From: Sporodiniella umbellata
Lineage: Eukaryota; Mucoromycota; Mucoromycetes; Mucorales; Rhizopodaceae
Assembly (NCBI GenBank): GCA_025677835.1
Contig: JAIXMR010000016.1
Location: 62,001-126,000 of the forward strand
DNA: 64,000 bases
Reading direction: 5' to 3'
Made by a program: the position numbers and the translations under genes. Positions 26,718 through 38,069 of the stretch are shown here, piece after piece. The notes below the pieces were generated by a model. That model was not told the DNA's origin. It did no database searches and worked only from the letters and a program-made list of their open reading frames with translations. How positions within the stretch are numbered: the stretch's first letter is position 1; each line of letters starts with the position of its first letter.

Positions 26718-28234
26718 TCATTGCTTTACTACGCACCATAACTCTAGTTTTTCTAAACTATTTTTTACATTGGTTCGTCTGCTGACCTGCCTTGCCAAAT
26801 CTAGATCTTCATCATCTATCAGCAAGACATGTTCACTTTCTTCATCTTTATAGTTTAAAAGAATGGCGTCTTGAATATTGAATTTTTCTAGGATTTTCTT
26901 GACCAGTTCATCAAAAGTGATTGTGCTGGAAACCAAGAGCATACGTGTGTCATCATAATGCACTTTTATTTTTAACTTTCCGTGTGTACTGCTACTGTTG
27001 TTTTTCGATAACTGAGCTTCTTCCTTGAGTTTATTCTGAAGCCAGTCATGGTCCATTGATAGGGCATTAAACGAGCCATATACTTCTTCTAGTTCTTTAT
27101 CAAAATCGCCGTAGCCTTCATCATCTTCTTTAGATATATAGGGATAGAATGCTCTGGAAGATTGGGAGTTATAACGGTCATCTAGTGAGGAGCTATAACC
27201 ACTGTCCGGACTACGTCTACTTCGGTTTCCGATAGGCTTTGAATCTACATCTTCTAGATAAATACCAGATTCAGATCTTGGATGATGTGTTTTAGGTGCT
27301 GAAAGAGAGGCCAGTTTGGAGAGATCCTGATGGTTGAGTAGCAGTACCGAATTGTTTCTCTGTGGGGACCGTCTGGGGAGACAGAGCTGATCAACAGCAG
27401 CTGCAAATAAGCCCCCTTGAAGTTGCTTCAGTTTATTCTCGGGCGGTTTGAAAAGCACGGTAGGGGGTATTGAAAAAACAGAATACCCTCGGCCTTGATC
27501 TCTTACGGCCTGATCAATGATTGTATGCTCTGTTGTGGTACCAGCCGTCTGAGCATGATAAAGATCGGTTAAACCTGCATCCATCTTTCCTTGTTTCAAT
27601 TGACATATGCCCCGATTAAAGAGAGCTTCACAAGAATACAGTCTAAATTGTAAACCCAACTGATAATAGTTGATTATATCGTTGCCTCGCATTTTCTTTT
27701 TAAAAAAAAAACAATGTTATTTATAAGCTGTATCAAACATAAGTTTTACCTCTAACGCTTGGCTGAAATTTAATTCTGCACGCATCATGTCATTTTTTAT
27801 AAAGAAAGAGACACCTCTTTGAAAATAAGCTACGGCCAAATAAGGATCCAGCTCGATTGCTTTATTGTAAGACGCTATCTATAATAGATGTTTAGTTGCT
27901 GTTTCTTGACCAAAAAAAAAAAAAGTTTATCTTACCGCACGGTCATGTTCTTCTACAATGGCAAATATCAAGCCGATATTAAAGTGAATTTTGGAAGTCT
28001 CGGCAATGCCCTATTATCGAGTCACATAAAACTGAGTTTCTGGGAAAAAAAAATACAACTGCCTTACAATAAACGTCCTTAGTGATGATTCAAACTGCTT
28101 CTTGTCAAATTCGATACACGCTGCTGCCCATTGTTCTATTTCGAACTAAAAAAAAAAAAACATAAAAGGCAAGTTAATTATATTAGCTCTAAGAGGCCTA
28201 TAACAGAATGTTCTCTTTTTACTCTCAATGACAT
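26718..28234 (-). CDS. noxR: NoxR / p67phox-like regulator with TPR and PB1 domains
   Basis: Predicted regulatory subunit of an NADPH oxidase, the fungal counterpart of p67phox. Exons 28234-28223, 28145-28068, 28010-27936, 27878-27750 and 27695-26718 join in phase to 423 residues. The first exon is only 12 nt (MSLR). The N-terminal 140 residues form TPR helices, with KIHFNIGLIFAIVEEHDRA, ELDPYLAVAYFQRG and YYQLGLQFRLYSCEALFN closely paralleling p67phox. After them comes GYSVFSIPPTVLFKPPENK, typical of the NoxR activation segment. The C-terminal 80 residues are a PB1 domain (KIKVHYDDTRMLL, with acidic OPCA cluster YKDEESEH and DDEDLDLA). There is no SH3 domain, as in other fungal NoxR. In ascomycetes it binds Rac and Cdc24/Bem1 partners. 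Confidence 0.9.
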
Positions 28235-28401
28235 ATTGGGTGTCGAGTGGTATTGAAAGGGAAAAGAAAAAGAGAATAAATACTTATTTTAAGAGAGAAA
28301 AAGAAAAAGAAGAAAAAAATAAAAGAACAGAAGAAGCTCAACACGGTTTATATAAGCTTTTTTTTTTGGATGGTTGTATATATGAAAAAGGAGATGAAAG
28401 G

Positions 28402-28645
28402 GAGTGTAACAATTCATTTAGTATAGAGTAGCCTTGTGTCGGATGTTTAAAAACAGTTTAATTGTCTACAGGAGAGGCACACTTGCCTCACTTAATTGAA
28501 TTTTGAAACAAGTGTGTCTCACCCAATATAAGAGATTAAATAAGACACAAGGGTCAGACGGGTGGGCTGTTTTGCTAGTGTGAAAGCCTTTACTAGAGCT
28601 TTATGGACTGCTACCCTTAATTAGTGAAAAAGTGTTAGGTTACAC
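28402..28645. repeat. Nested inverted repeats, possible structured RNA
   Basis: Four pairs are seen: GTGTAAC (about 28404) with GTTACAC (about 28639); CCTTGTGTC (28432-28440) with GACACAAGG (28544-28552); GAGGCACACTTG (28474-28485) with CAAGTGTGTCTC (28509-28520, one G-U wobble); and AAGGGT (28549) with ACCCTT (28613). The first three nest; the last competes with the second. The local sequence is less A/T-monotonous than its surroundings. I do not recognise a known RNA family. Confidence 0.35.
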
Positions 28646-29062
28646 GCTTGGTTTTCAAAGCATGGTAAATTGCTTTTGCACGTAAGATGGCGTCTTTTGC
28701 TTTGATCCATCAGCATAAATAATCATAACCACATTTCAAAAAAATTATTAAATAAGACAATTAAACTAATGAAAAGATTAGCTTTGAACTAGATCTCTTT
28801 TTATTAGATTAAAATAACCGTCATCATAAGACTGCAATGATGTAGTCAGCTTATACAAACATTTACACAACCGTTCAAAAAGAAACAAAAAGGCGCCTTT
28901 AAAGGAGTCTTTATAGAAGGTATAATTTTTATTTAGCAAGAAAAAGAGTGTAATTGAGTCCATTTAAAACTTGACAAACAAACGAGATTTATAATAAATT
29001 AAAAAAAAAAAGAGTGTTAATGACTTGAGAAGAAGTCGTGGCTGGAGTTCGTCAACAAAACA

Positions 29063-29088
29063 CCTATATATATATATGTATATATAGG
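29063..29088. repeat. 26-bp AT palindrome
   Basis: CCTATATA at the left and TATATAGG at the right enclose alternating AT sequence; a possible cruciform in gene-poor DNA. Confidence 0.6.
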
Positions 29089-31802
29089 CACATATGTACA
29101 TATATATAACTAATTGAACCCTGAATGTCGTAGTTTCTCCTTAAAGGTGGCCATCAAATATGCTTTGGAAGCTACTGTTATAGGCGCTTAGAGAAGGAGT
29201 GAGGAGAAGAAGGTGAGGCGTAGAATAAGAGATCTTCTTAAAACCAGAAAAAAAAAAATATTGTAGCCTCGAGACACTATTTTAATGTGGCCAAATCTTA
29301 CGTACTAGCTACAATGATAGAGTTCATTATCTCTAAAGAAGAAACATTTTTTTTGTTAGCACAGACCTTTTTGTTCATTTTCAGTTTTCTGTTTTGATTT
29401 GACAAGATCTCAAGTAGAAAAGCTTGAAACTTATCAAATTAATGATGTTAGATGCTTTGGTAACACTGTAACCTTTTTTTCCCCGTTTTTTTTTAACAAT
29501 GCTAGAGTCTAGTAAACTTTCTGGCCAAATGCTTCTCCGCTTTATTTTGCACTTGTATTCTTTTGGGGAAACTTTTGTTTATAAAACAATCATCGTCCAA
29601 AAAAAAAGAAAAGTGTGAAGAATATGTTGATTTTTTCAGAACAGTCTCTCACGATATAATGCACATCTAGGACCGCGTTTTATTCCTATTATAACTATGT
29701 TTTTGTACTATGAACGGACATCAGCGCTACGGATTATCCACCGAAAATATAGATGTCTGTTTGTATTATACTGTGATTTGCATCCAAAGCGGTCATTGAA
29801 TTTACTTTGTTTAAATAGATTAATTGTGCTCACGTCATTACAAATGTTTAGAAAATTGTACAATCAAATACATGCTCACGTACGTGATCCCATAAACATG
29901 ATATGCCACAGACTTTAATTACGTACAAGACAAACAAAAGCCAATCCATTTTTTTTTATAGAAAAACCTGTTTTTATTCCCAAAACAAATTGTTCATAAA
30001 CAAAAACTGGAACTTGTATCACTGTCCTATGGTAGCTCAGGATCCGTTTCGATTGTGCGATGTAATGATTTGCGTTTGACAATAGAATTTTATTAAGGAA
30101 ACAGTCTGGACGCTTTTTTCAAGGAAAAGCAACAAACCCAGATAGCGTGTCAACTTTGCTTTGGTCACATTTTTATGACCAAAAGCTTCTTTGTGTTCAT
30201 ACCTAGGGCTCTATTGACAATAATGACTGGGAGCTAAAGTTTTACAACAACAACAAAAAGGCTGTTTTGATCGTATTTTTCCTTACAGATAATAAAAATG
30301 AAATTTATTTAAAATCGCTAGTGACGTGTATGGTGCTTCTAACAATTCTTCGTAACAACCAAAGGACTTTCGAATACAGAGTCTATCTTATTGAAATTAA
30401 TTCATGATACATCGCCTATTGTTATTAAAAAATAGCCCCAAAGATTCTTTGTAGAGCTCGAAAAGGTTATTTTACACCATACAATTATAAAAAGATATTA
30501 AAACACTTCTTACAACCAATTCAATAAGCTAGCAATCAAGACAATGAGACACATCTATTTACGTGTTTTATTGTTTTCTTTTATAATAGCGGCTATTTCA
30601 GTAAGCTCAATCCTGTTTAAATATCTATCACTTTTCGTGCATTGCAGTTTCGCTTTTACAAAGGGAGAGTGCTCAAAACTTTCAATCTAGTAGCCTCATG
30701 TCCACTACTGAGTATACATAACCTGTCTTTTTTTAGTTCTAGCTATATGTGTTGAACAATGGCAAAGAAAAAAAAAAAGAAAACTCCCATTGTTCTTAAC
30801 TATCATCTTTGGATGCTTTTCAAGAAAAATGAAAAAAAAAAAAAAAAATAGCCAGGCCCACTACGTATACAAAAATTTGACCGAATAAAAAGTAACAAGC
30901 AATTTTACATTTTAAAACATACCGTTTTGGTCTTACACTATTCTTTTTGAGTTATACAATGTATTCCCAAAATAAAAAAGATCTCGATATGTCAGTTTAT
31001 AACTTTCTCCTACACATATAAAAAAAGATTTTTTAGCTACTGACTTGCCAAATATATGTACAGAGTAAGGAGATAGCGATCAAGGAAGTAGTCTTTTGAG
31101 TAAAAGTACCTATTTCTTATACCTAAGCGTACGAAAAGCACCTCCCAAAAACATTTTCTTTTTTGTTATTATGTGAAGAACTTTGTGTAAAAACGATCTG
31201 TCCCCCATATCGTAAGACCCAAAAATAGTAGCAAAAAAAAAAAAAAAGAGGTAGCTAATTGAAGCAAATACAATTAATTGAGAAAAAAAAAAGCTGAACT
31301 CCTAAATTCTAAAATGAAATAGAAGAGTATTGGCGAGCATGTATTTGTTTGTGTACGAGCCTATTGGTTCTTGAACCCTCAAGAATAAAATAATGCAGCT
31401 CTTGTTTGGCTGTTTTGACGTATAAAGTCACCAATGTTTAAGCCAAATACCTTTTTTTTCTGGATTTTTTTTTCTAGACATGATTTAAGAAATTGTAAGA
31501 AGATAATGAAAAAAAAAAAAGGGAAAGGATACTCAAGTGACCAGATGTAATGCGGGTAGCGGCCAATCTTTTTTTTTTTTTTTTTTGAGACTAAACAAGA
31601 GTAAGGATGCAACTTGGTTTCTTGTCCCCAGTCTTGGATTGGACTCCTTTTGTGGGAAGCTTTCAAAAGACAAGAACTTTATTTTCGCTTTGCGCCGTCT
31701 AAAAATGTTACACCTGTGTTTGTCAGAGTCGCCATGATTTTCTCGATCCTTTTTTTTTTTTTTTTTTCAGCCCAAGCGGTGTCCATATAGCACAAGTGGT
31801 CT

Positions 31803-31803
<1 letters not shown>

Positions 31804-31836
<33 letters not shown>
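31804..31836. repeat. T33 homopolymer
   Basis: About 33 consecutive T on the plus strand, the longest homopolymer noticed in the window. Confidence 0.9.
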
Positions 31837-31837
<1 letters not shown>

Positions 31838-32621
31838 TTACCAAAACGCTTTGATTATTTGTTGATTAGGCCATTGAAAAGCTCTGGAACGATTTGTGAA
31901 CGTGGATTCATGCCTCAAAAGCAACTCAGGAGTCAAAACACTCTGTTTTGTGAAACAAAACGTCTGTGTCAAAGACACAGTATCGGAATTCCACACACAC
32001 ACATTTTTTTTTTTTTTTTGGCTTTATACTTTTGTAACCAAGACATCTTTTATTCTTGGAATCTCAACAAGTACAGATACGTTACATTTAATCGTTATTT
32101 AGTCATAAAAAAATTGAGCAAGGCTTTTTAAACGTGGTTTAATTCTTGTCTGTTCTGAATACCTGTAACAAAGTGCTCTAGACGATAGTAAATCATAAAA
32201 TTCTCTACGATTCTTCTCCTTTTACGTAAGGAGTGGGTAGGCATTGAAAGAGGCAAGTAATTTTATAAGCTATATCTTCAATCTGTTGACAATGTTTCGT
32301 TGGTCAGCGTTTTTTTGTTATTGTGGTTATTTTTGAACGAAGCAGACAAATGTTTAATCAAATCTATCCTTTCACTTATCTTTGGTTGCCTCGCGCTGAG
32401 TATCGATAAAATTTGAAGGGTTTTAAAACAATTTTCTAAAAACAGAAAATAGTTTTTAAAAGAAAAGGCAGGAAGGGGTAAATTGACATATGATTCTATT
32501 GAAATAATAGTAACAATAATAATAAGAAGTGAATTTTGATTCTATAATTTGCATCAACAAGTTAAATATAAAGCGCTCTCGCTTGTACACCACCCTTTTT
32601 TTCTTTTTGTTTGTTTGCTCT

Positions 32622-34494
32622 CTAATTTAGATTGAATATCAACTGTTTACTATGTTTGCTTAATGCAACTTTTAAATCGAATCGCTTCTTCTTATTTTGA
32701 AACTCAACCAGTAATGAGTCGTAATTAAAGTCAATAAAAGGGTCCTCTTGAACTGCTGAAGATTGACTGATACATACTGGTAATTGCGTAAAAGTAGGAT
32801 CAAAATGGCCAATGTCGATGTCTTGTTTTAACATAGGAATATAGGGTGCTGAATAGTATTTTCGATTCAACAAGTGCCAGTCGATGGTGGCAAAGTAGGG
32901 ATGGGACTTGATTTCTTGTATGCCATCTTGTCCCCAACCAAGTCTTCGATCAGATTCCTTTTCTAAAAGCTTGTTTTTTAAAAGGCAAAAGGAAAGATAT
33001 ATACATAATTAAAAAAAAAAAAAAAATGAGATTTTTTGTTTTTATAAAGTGAATATAAAGGGGATAAAAAGACAAAAGTGTTATTTACGCCACTCAACAT
33101 GCTACATGTATATTTGTCTGAAGGAAACTTGGGAAGTTCTAAAGGCTCTTCAATTACTTTTCGATACATTTCCATATGATTGTTTGCCCAGAAAGGTGTC
33201 TAAAAAAAGAGAGAGAGAGAGAGAGGGAAAGAGGGGGAGGGATTATTTTTATATCCAATGTCAAATGTTCAACTTACGGTGCCCGTCAACATTTCGTACA
33301 ATAAAGTACCCAAACTCCAAAAGTCAACCACAAACGTATAAGGCTCTCCTAAAAGGATTTCTGGTGCCAGATATTCAGCTGTTCCACAAAATGTCTGTGT
33401 TAAAGGAATACCTTCGGAATCTGTTTCTGTCAACATCTTGGAAAGACCGAAATCTGCCAGAACTAAATGTCCACTTTCTGAAATCAAGACATTTTCAGGC
33501 TTGAGATCTCGATAGACGATGCCGTGTTGATGAATCACACTGAGCCCTTGAACAATTTCAGCAGCATACATCCGAACTGTCTCAGGCGGAAAACTATAAC
33601 GTGTGGCTAATTGTGCGGCCAGATCACCTCCCGGATGATAATCGAGCAAGAAGAAAAGAGCGCTTTCGGACTGAAATACATGATGAAGATGGACAATAAA
33701 AGGCTGGTTTCTCAATCTGATGGTAATATCGCGCTCTGCCTGTATATGGTCTAGCTCTTTTTGATCTAGAATCTTTTTTTTTTGCATGGTCTTGAGCGCA
33801 TAGAGTTGGTTGCTTTTCTTGGACCTAACCAATAACACCTTATCCATCTTTAGCTCTAATAGCACATTCAATAAAGTGTTCATCCTACCTTTCCGATACA
33901 GCCTTTGCCAAGCACTTTGATCAAATCAAAGTCTTCCAAAGTAGGTGGAATTGGTGGTATGGCTTTCATGTCGTCTGATGTAGGCAGAAGGATAAATGTA
34001 TCTTCATCTCTTTGGACACGCGTAAAGTCTTTGAGAAGAGAAGAGTTTGAGAGGACTGGGTGAGCAAAACAACGCTCCAAATATCTTTGGATTTTCTCTG
34101 CATTGGATTTTCGCGGTAAAAGGTTGTGAAAGGATTTGAGTTTAGATGAAAATTGACTTTGTGGGCTTTGGAGTGATGGCAATCCTATCTTGGTTTTGGA
34201 ATAGTATAGACGTATCTGATAAGATGGTCAATAATTTTATTCCTTCCTGTCTTTTTTTATTTTATTCTTATAGTGTGTTGCTATTGAGTTTTACTTTTTG
34301 ATGAAACTCTACAAAATCAAAAGGATAGCGAACAAGAGATACTTTATACTGCGAGGTTTGTATAATAACATGAAAGACCTTTAAAGACATGAGTATGGAT
34401 TTTTTGGTCCATGTTTTGTCACAGGGGATCTTACGGATAGCAAGTTTTGTTGAATAGAAAGTGTAGTTTCTATTATTTTTATTTCAGTAGACAT
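32622..34494 (-). CDS. PX-domain AGC protein kinase (SGK3-like)
   Basis: Ser/Thr kinase with an N-terminal phosphoinositide-binding PX domain, so probably endosomal. Exons 34494-34435, 34378-34295, 34215-33889, 33838-33278, 33199-33089 and 32969-32622 join in phase to 496 residues, the same length I recall for human SGK3. The PX domain spans about residues 1-110 (RYPFDFVEFHQK, then RYLERCFAHPVL). The kinase domain has GKGCIGKV, YALK, YRDLKPEN, ADFGLSK and the PDK1 activation-loop site TQTFCGTAEYLAPE. The AGC tail ends in FIDFNY, the hydrophobic-motif position, but the usual Ser/Thr before Tyr is Asn. The first two exons are inferred from a 56-nt intron; an in-frame hydrophobic stretch upstream of 34494 was not included. 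It could instead be a Ypk relative with an added PX domain. Confidence 0.9.
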
Positions 34495-35059
34495 TTTTAG
34501 AGTATGTCTGGATAGAAAGAAAGAGAAAACCAACAGGAAAACTACAATTATTATACTAAGCATTACAAGAGGCTCGTATAAGGTTCGATTCATTACCTCA
34601 GGGGAAGAGTAAATAGGAGGGGATGTTTGATTGTGTTTCAACCCTACCCTTTTTTCTTAGCTGGCTTCTTTCCCTTTTTTCGTTCATAGAATACTCTTCT
34701 ATAGACCTTTTTTTTTTTGCAAGTCAGGAATCTAGGTGTACATTTTAGCTTATATCTCCTTTTACATTTGGCGTACTTCTTTTGAACTGTAGTTATATGA
34801 CAGTATTCAAAGTGTTTTTTAAAATTGCAACAGTTCCTTTTTTTTTTTTTTTTTTTAAAGAAAGTCATTTGAAATCTCATATTAAAAATCAAAGATGTTT
34901 GACAATAGGAATGAAATCAAAATATTCTGGGCCTGTTTTTCTCTTGCGTATCTATGCTTGAAAGATAGATAGTCTTATTCCGGGGGAGTTTTTTTTTTAT
35001 TGTTTCCCTGAATCCTGAAATGAATGAACCACCCCTAGTCTATCTATCTGAACCTTTAA

Positions 35060-35115
35060 TATATATATATATATATATATACATATATATACATACACAA
35101 GCACACACACACATG
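35060..35115. repeat. AT and AC microsatellite
   Basis: Alternating AT (about 35059-35092) passes into ACAT and ACAC units up to about 35113. Confidence 0.85.
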
Positions 35116-35761
35116 TATATATGTATATACACGTAAAAACAAAAGTGTCAACATGTCCAACACTGTAAACAACATTAGAGAATATATTTCATTATCAAAA
35201 GCTACATATGTATTCTTTTTTTTTTTTTGTGACCGTCAAAAGTATATGTATATATGTATGGGCATTTTTAAGAAAAGAAAAGGAGAAAGCTTTTAGAGAC
35301 TTACTATTACTGAAAGAAAAGTTTTGAATTGTAAGCTCTCATATACATGTATGAGAAAAATGCGATTTTATCATAATACATTCTATATGGCTTTTGCTAG
35401 TTTATTTTTCTATAGCAATACTACGTACTAGACAAACATTGCACTGGATCCATACAAATACTAAACCTCTCTTACATGGTCGTATAATAGTAGTGCAAAA
35501 AAAAAAAAGAAAAAAAAAAAAACTTTAAATTGGCATTGTTCAAGTAATAACAAGTATGATACCTTGTCTTTGTTTCTGAGTATAGTTATGTAGTAAAAGT
35601 TTAATTTTCAGCATGTTGCTTGCAGCTTCTTCATTTAAGATATGTAGACATTTGATAAGGTGTATAGTTACTTTTTTCTGTTTTGAGCAACCCGTATTTG
35701 ATATAGCAAGCTACTGTTTTTAGCGTATATCCAGACTAGATTTTCAGTTAATCTGAAAGTT

Positions 35762-35765
<4 letters not shown>

Positions 35766-35795
<30 letters not shown>
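35766..35795. repeat. (TA)15 microsatellite
   Basis: About 15 uninterrupted TA units between GTGTG and GGTGC. Confidence 0.85.
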
Positions 35796-35797
<2 letters not shown>

Positions 35798-36215
35798 TGC
35801 ACAAAGGTCCCCGGGTGTTGAAACTATTGGCTTGGTTTGCTATATTAGACGTTTTCGGTCCAAAAAACGATTACAAATGCGGTAAATATGATGTAAAACG
35901 CTGTGTCTATAGAGTTGGTGTAAACCAAAATTTAGGGTCACTGCTTACAAATCTTGATGAATAAACTCAAAGACAGCTGAAAAGTGCATCAAATGAGCCA
36001 GAGAGGGTCAGTGTTAGAAGATGATCAGACAGAGTTGATTTAAGGGTAGGCTGATCTACGAGTGGACAAAATATGCAACATTAGAACAGAACAACTTTTG
36101 TTTTTATGGTATCTCTTCTACTATTTTCACGTGCCTGTAACTGACCGGGTCATTTTCTCTTGTGAACTAAGAAAATAAGAGTGAAGCAAAGACAAACAAG
36201 ACACTTGTCCTCTTG

Positions 36216-36216
<1 letters not shown>

Positions 36217-36257
<41 letters not shown>
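36217..36257. repeat. (TG)20 microsatellite
   Basis: About 20 TG units, a classic Z-DNA-forming repeat, 0.7 kb upstream of TMEM164. Confidence 0.95.
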
Positions 36258-36258
<1 letters not shown>

Positions 36259-36962
36259 CTCGGGGTCTTTCGATTCATGTAGCTTGTGCTGTTTTGTGTC
36301 TCTATTACGGGCCTTCAATAGGCCTAGCATACGGTCGAGACCAGTTGTTGGGGGTGAAACGTCTCCGCTTTATAACACAGTCTATGTTTGCTATTCAATA
36401 TGCACGTGGATTATCCAACCGCAGGTCTTTCTGAACGGTTTTTTTTCATGGAGTTGGTTTATATTTTTGTGTAAAGATAAAAAAAAAAAAAAAATATAAT
36501 AAAAAAAAAAAAAGGTGCTTTGGATCAGCCAACCTGTAGAATAGAGGTGATAGATAGGTCAAGAAGAGGGGATAGAGTTTTCTCTTATTAGATCAAGCTA
36601 ACTACTACATAAATAGGCAACAGAATAAAACAAGATTTGTTATCTATTGCTTTAGGATTGAATTGTGTCGTTTACATTAAAGGAATACACCGCTCTTTCG
36701 CCCCCTCTTTTTTAAGAGTCAAAGAATACGGCTTGATTTAGAGGAACCACAAGGACATAGACGGTTAGGTTTCAACCTCTCCTGCCAATGGGATGGATCT
36801 TAAAATTAGACTTGTCTTGACAGGGTGCTACTCCGACGGTGTATTTTCGTATAAAAATCAAAGCCAATAAAAATAGAAGTCTATATTTTTATTTTTCAAC
36901 TCTTTTCTTTCGAGTGGGTGCCTGAGAGCTCTTTTTGTTTATAATCCACACCTTTCCAGCCA

Positions 36963-38000
36963 ATGAGGACTGTTATTAATACTGTATATAAACCTTTAGG
37001 GTTCACATTGAACCGATTGGAATCATGGATGAAATACCAAGGCAAAGATTTTCCTTCGGATACCGATTGGTCCAACTCAATCGAAGCCACTTGGTAAGGA
37101 CGGTATCGACGGTTTGTTGTTGAAAGAGCTATGTAGGTACCTGACGCCCAAACAGCATGCTACAGAACTTTTGTTTATATCCACTGGCGCCTTTGTGTCT
37201 ACGCTTTATTATCTCGCCAAGGTACTTGATCCGGGCAGTGCGACCTGGAATATGTTGATCACCTTTCGACCGGCTACAGCTCCCACGGGCGTAGAGCATC
37301 TTCTGGCGTTGGGCGTGTTTAGCTCATTCTCACTCACATTGTATCATAAGATTGTTCGAAAAAACAAAATGTTCATGTTACAACCTTGTCATATGGGCGC
37401 CGGGTTGCTGCTGTTCACATTGTGCAACCCCAATAAATCGTCGATCGCGATGAACCTCCTATTCAACATCTACCTACATACCCAATGGGGCGGTATAGCA
37501 GCCCTTTTGTTTCCAGACTTGAGAGACCATGAACTCTTTGGGGAGACTTTTAACTTTTTTGCAGGTAAGCTAACATAGACTACCATCGCAACTGATCCAC
37601 CGTCTAGAGCATATTTTGATCTTGGTGGCCCCGGTCTACATGATCTATAGTGGCAGATATCTCTTACTGCCCCCTTCGCTCCCTATGACCTTGTTGTCTT
37701 TCTCCGTCTTTAGTTTTTTTCATTCCCCCATCTTACAAATCTGCTCGTTAACTTCTGGGCTCAACTTGAACTATATGTTTTCACCCCCACCCAGTAAGTC
37801 TTGAAAATACAGATGAATGTGTGTGTGTATGTGTTTTTTTTTTTTTGCTAATGGTTTTGATAGTCAAATTCCTTCATCAGGCAGGTAGAGGCTATCGGAT
37901 TGTTCTGTACGGTATCACCTTGGCTGCTATTTTTGCCACACGACATATTTTGGTGGAGAGTATAGTAAAAATTTTGCCTCGAAAGACTCTTGGGTTATAA
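36963..38000 (+). CDS. TMEM164: TMEM164-family membrane protein
   Basis: Multi-pass membrane protein of the TMEM164 family; the human member has been reported to act as an acyltransferase that makes arachidonoyl ether phospholipids linked to ferroptosis. Exons 36963-37093, 37137-37564, 37608-37793 and 37864-38000 join in phase to 293 residues (human about 297). The conserved centre is clear: MLQPCHMGAGLLLFTLCNP, where the human protein has LLNPCHLVTMMHIFLL, then HTQWGGIAALLFPDL and HILILVAPVYMIYSG, and near the C-terminus SGLNLNYMFSPPP, matching the human TEVNLNNMLCPAIS. At least six hydrophobic segments are visible. The PCH cysteine/histidine pair, likely catalytic in the family, is present. 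Fungal function is not known to me. The stop lies 69 bp from the convergent TYW1 stop. Confidence 0.9.
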
Positions 38001-38069
38001 TAAATAGTTTTTATTATGACTATGTACACATAAAGATTTTTTTTTTTTTTTTAAAGAGAAAATGAGGTT

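Larger units (their letters stand above)
28235..32621. other. Gene-poor AT-rich stretch of 4.4 kb
   Basis: No supported protein gene. Notable contents: nested inverted repeats at 28402-28645, an AT palindrome at 29063-29088, and T-runs near 31569-31586, 31751-31768 and 31804-31836. Short open frames (for example 29697-29918, 31796-32131) start in or run through homopolymers and show no family features. Confidence 0.5.
34495..36962. other. Intergenic between divergent kinase and TMEM164 genes
   Basis: No supported gene in 2.5 kb. It holds T-run 34839-34856, AT/AC microsatellites at 35060-35115 and 35766-35795, and a TG repeat at 36217-36257. A plus-strand frame through the TG repeat and the matching minus-strand frame are repeat artefacts. 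An 86-codon minus-strand frame (34381-34641) with one hydrophobic segment is explained by the first kinase exon plus intron. Confidence 0.5.

Noticed and set aside
28570..28610. Resemblance of GCCTTTACTAGAGC to the U5 snRNA loop
   Set aside because: The invariant loop needs four U's after GCC; here there are three, and no Sm site follows at the right distance.
31537..32131. Plus-strand frames with poly-Phe cores
   Set aside because: They are translations of T-runs; flanking codons show no protein-like pattern.
34585..34605. GGTTCGATTC resembling a tRNA B box
   Set aside because: No A box or cloverleaf pairing upstream, and it lies in the upstream flank of the kinase gene.
34381..34641. 86-codon minus-strand frame with a transmembrane-like segment overlapping the kinase 5' end
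   Set aside because: Its second half contains the first PX exon (34494-34435) and a 56-nt intron with GTAAGA and TTTAAAG signals, which explains it without a separate membrane protein.
36127..36499. Frames through the TG repeat encoding Cys-Val or His-Thr strings
   Set aside because: They are microsatellite translations with no support outside the repeat.
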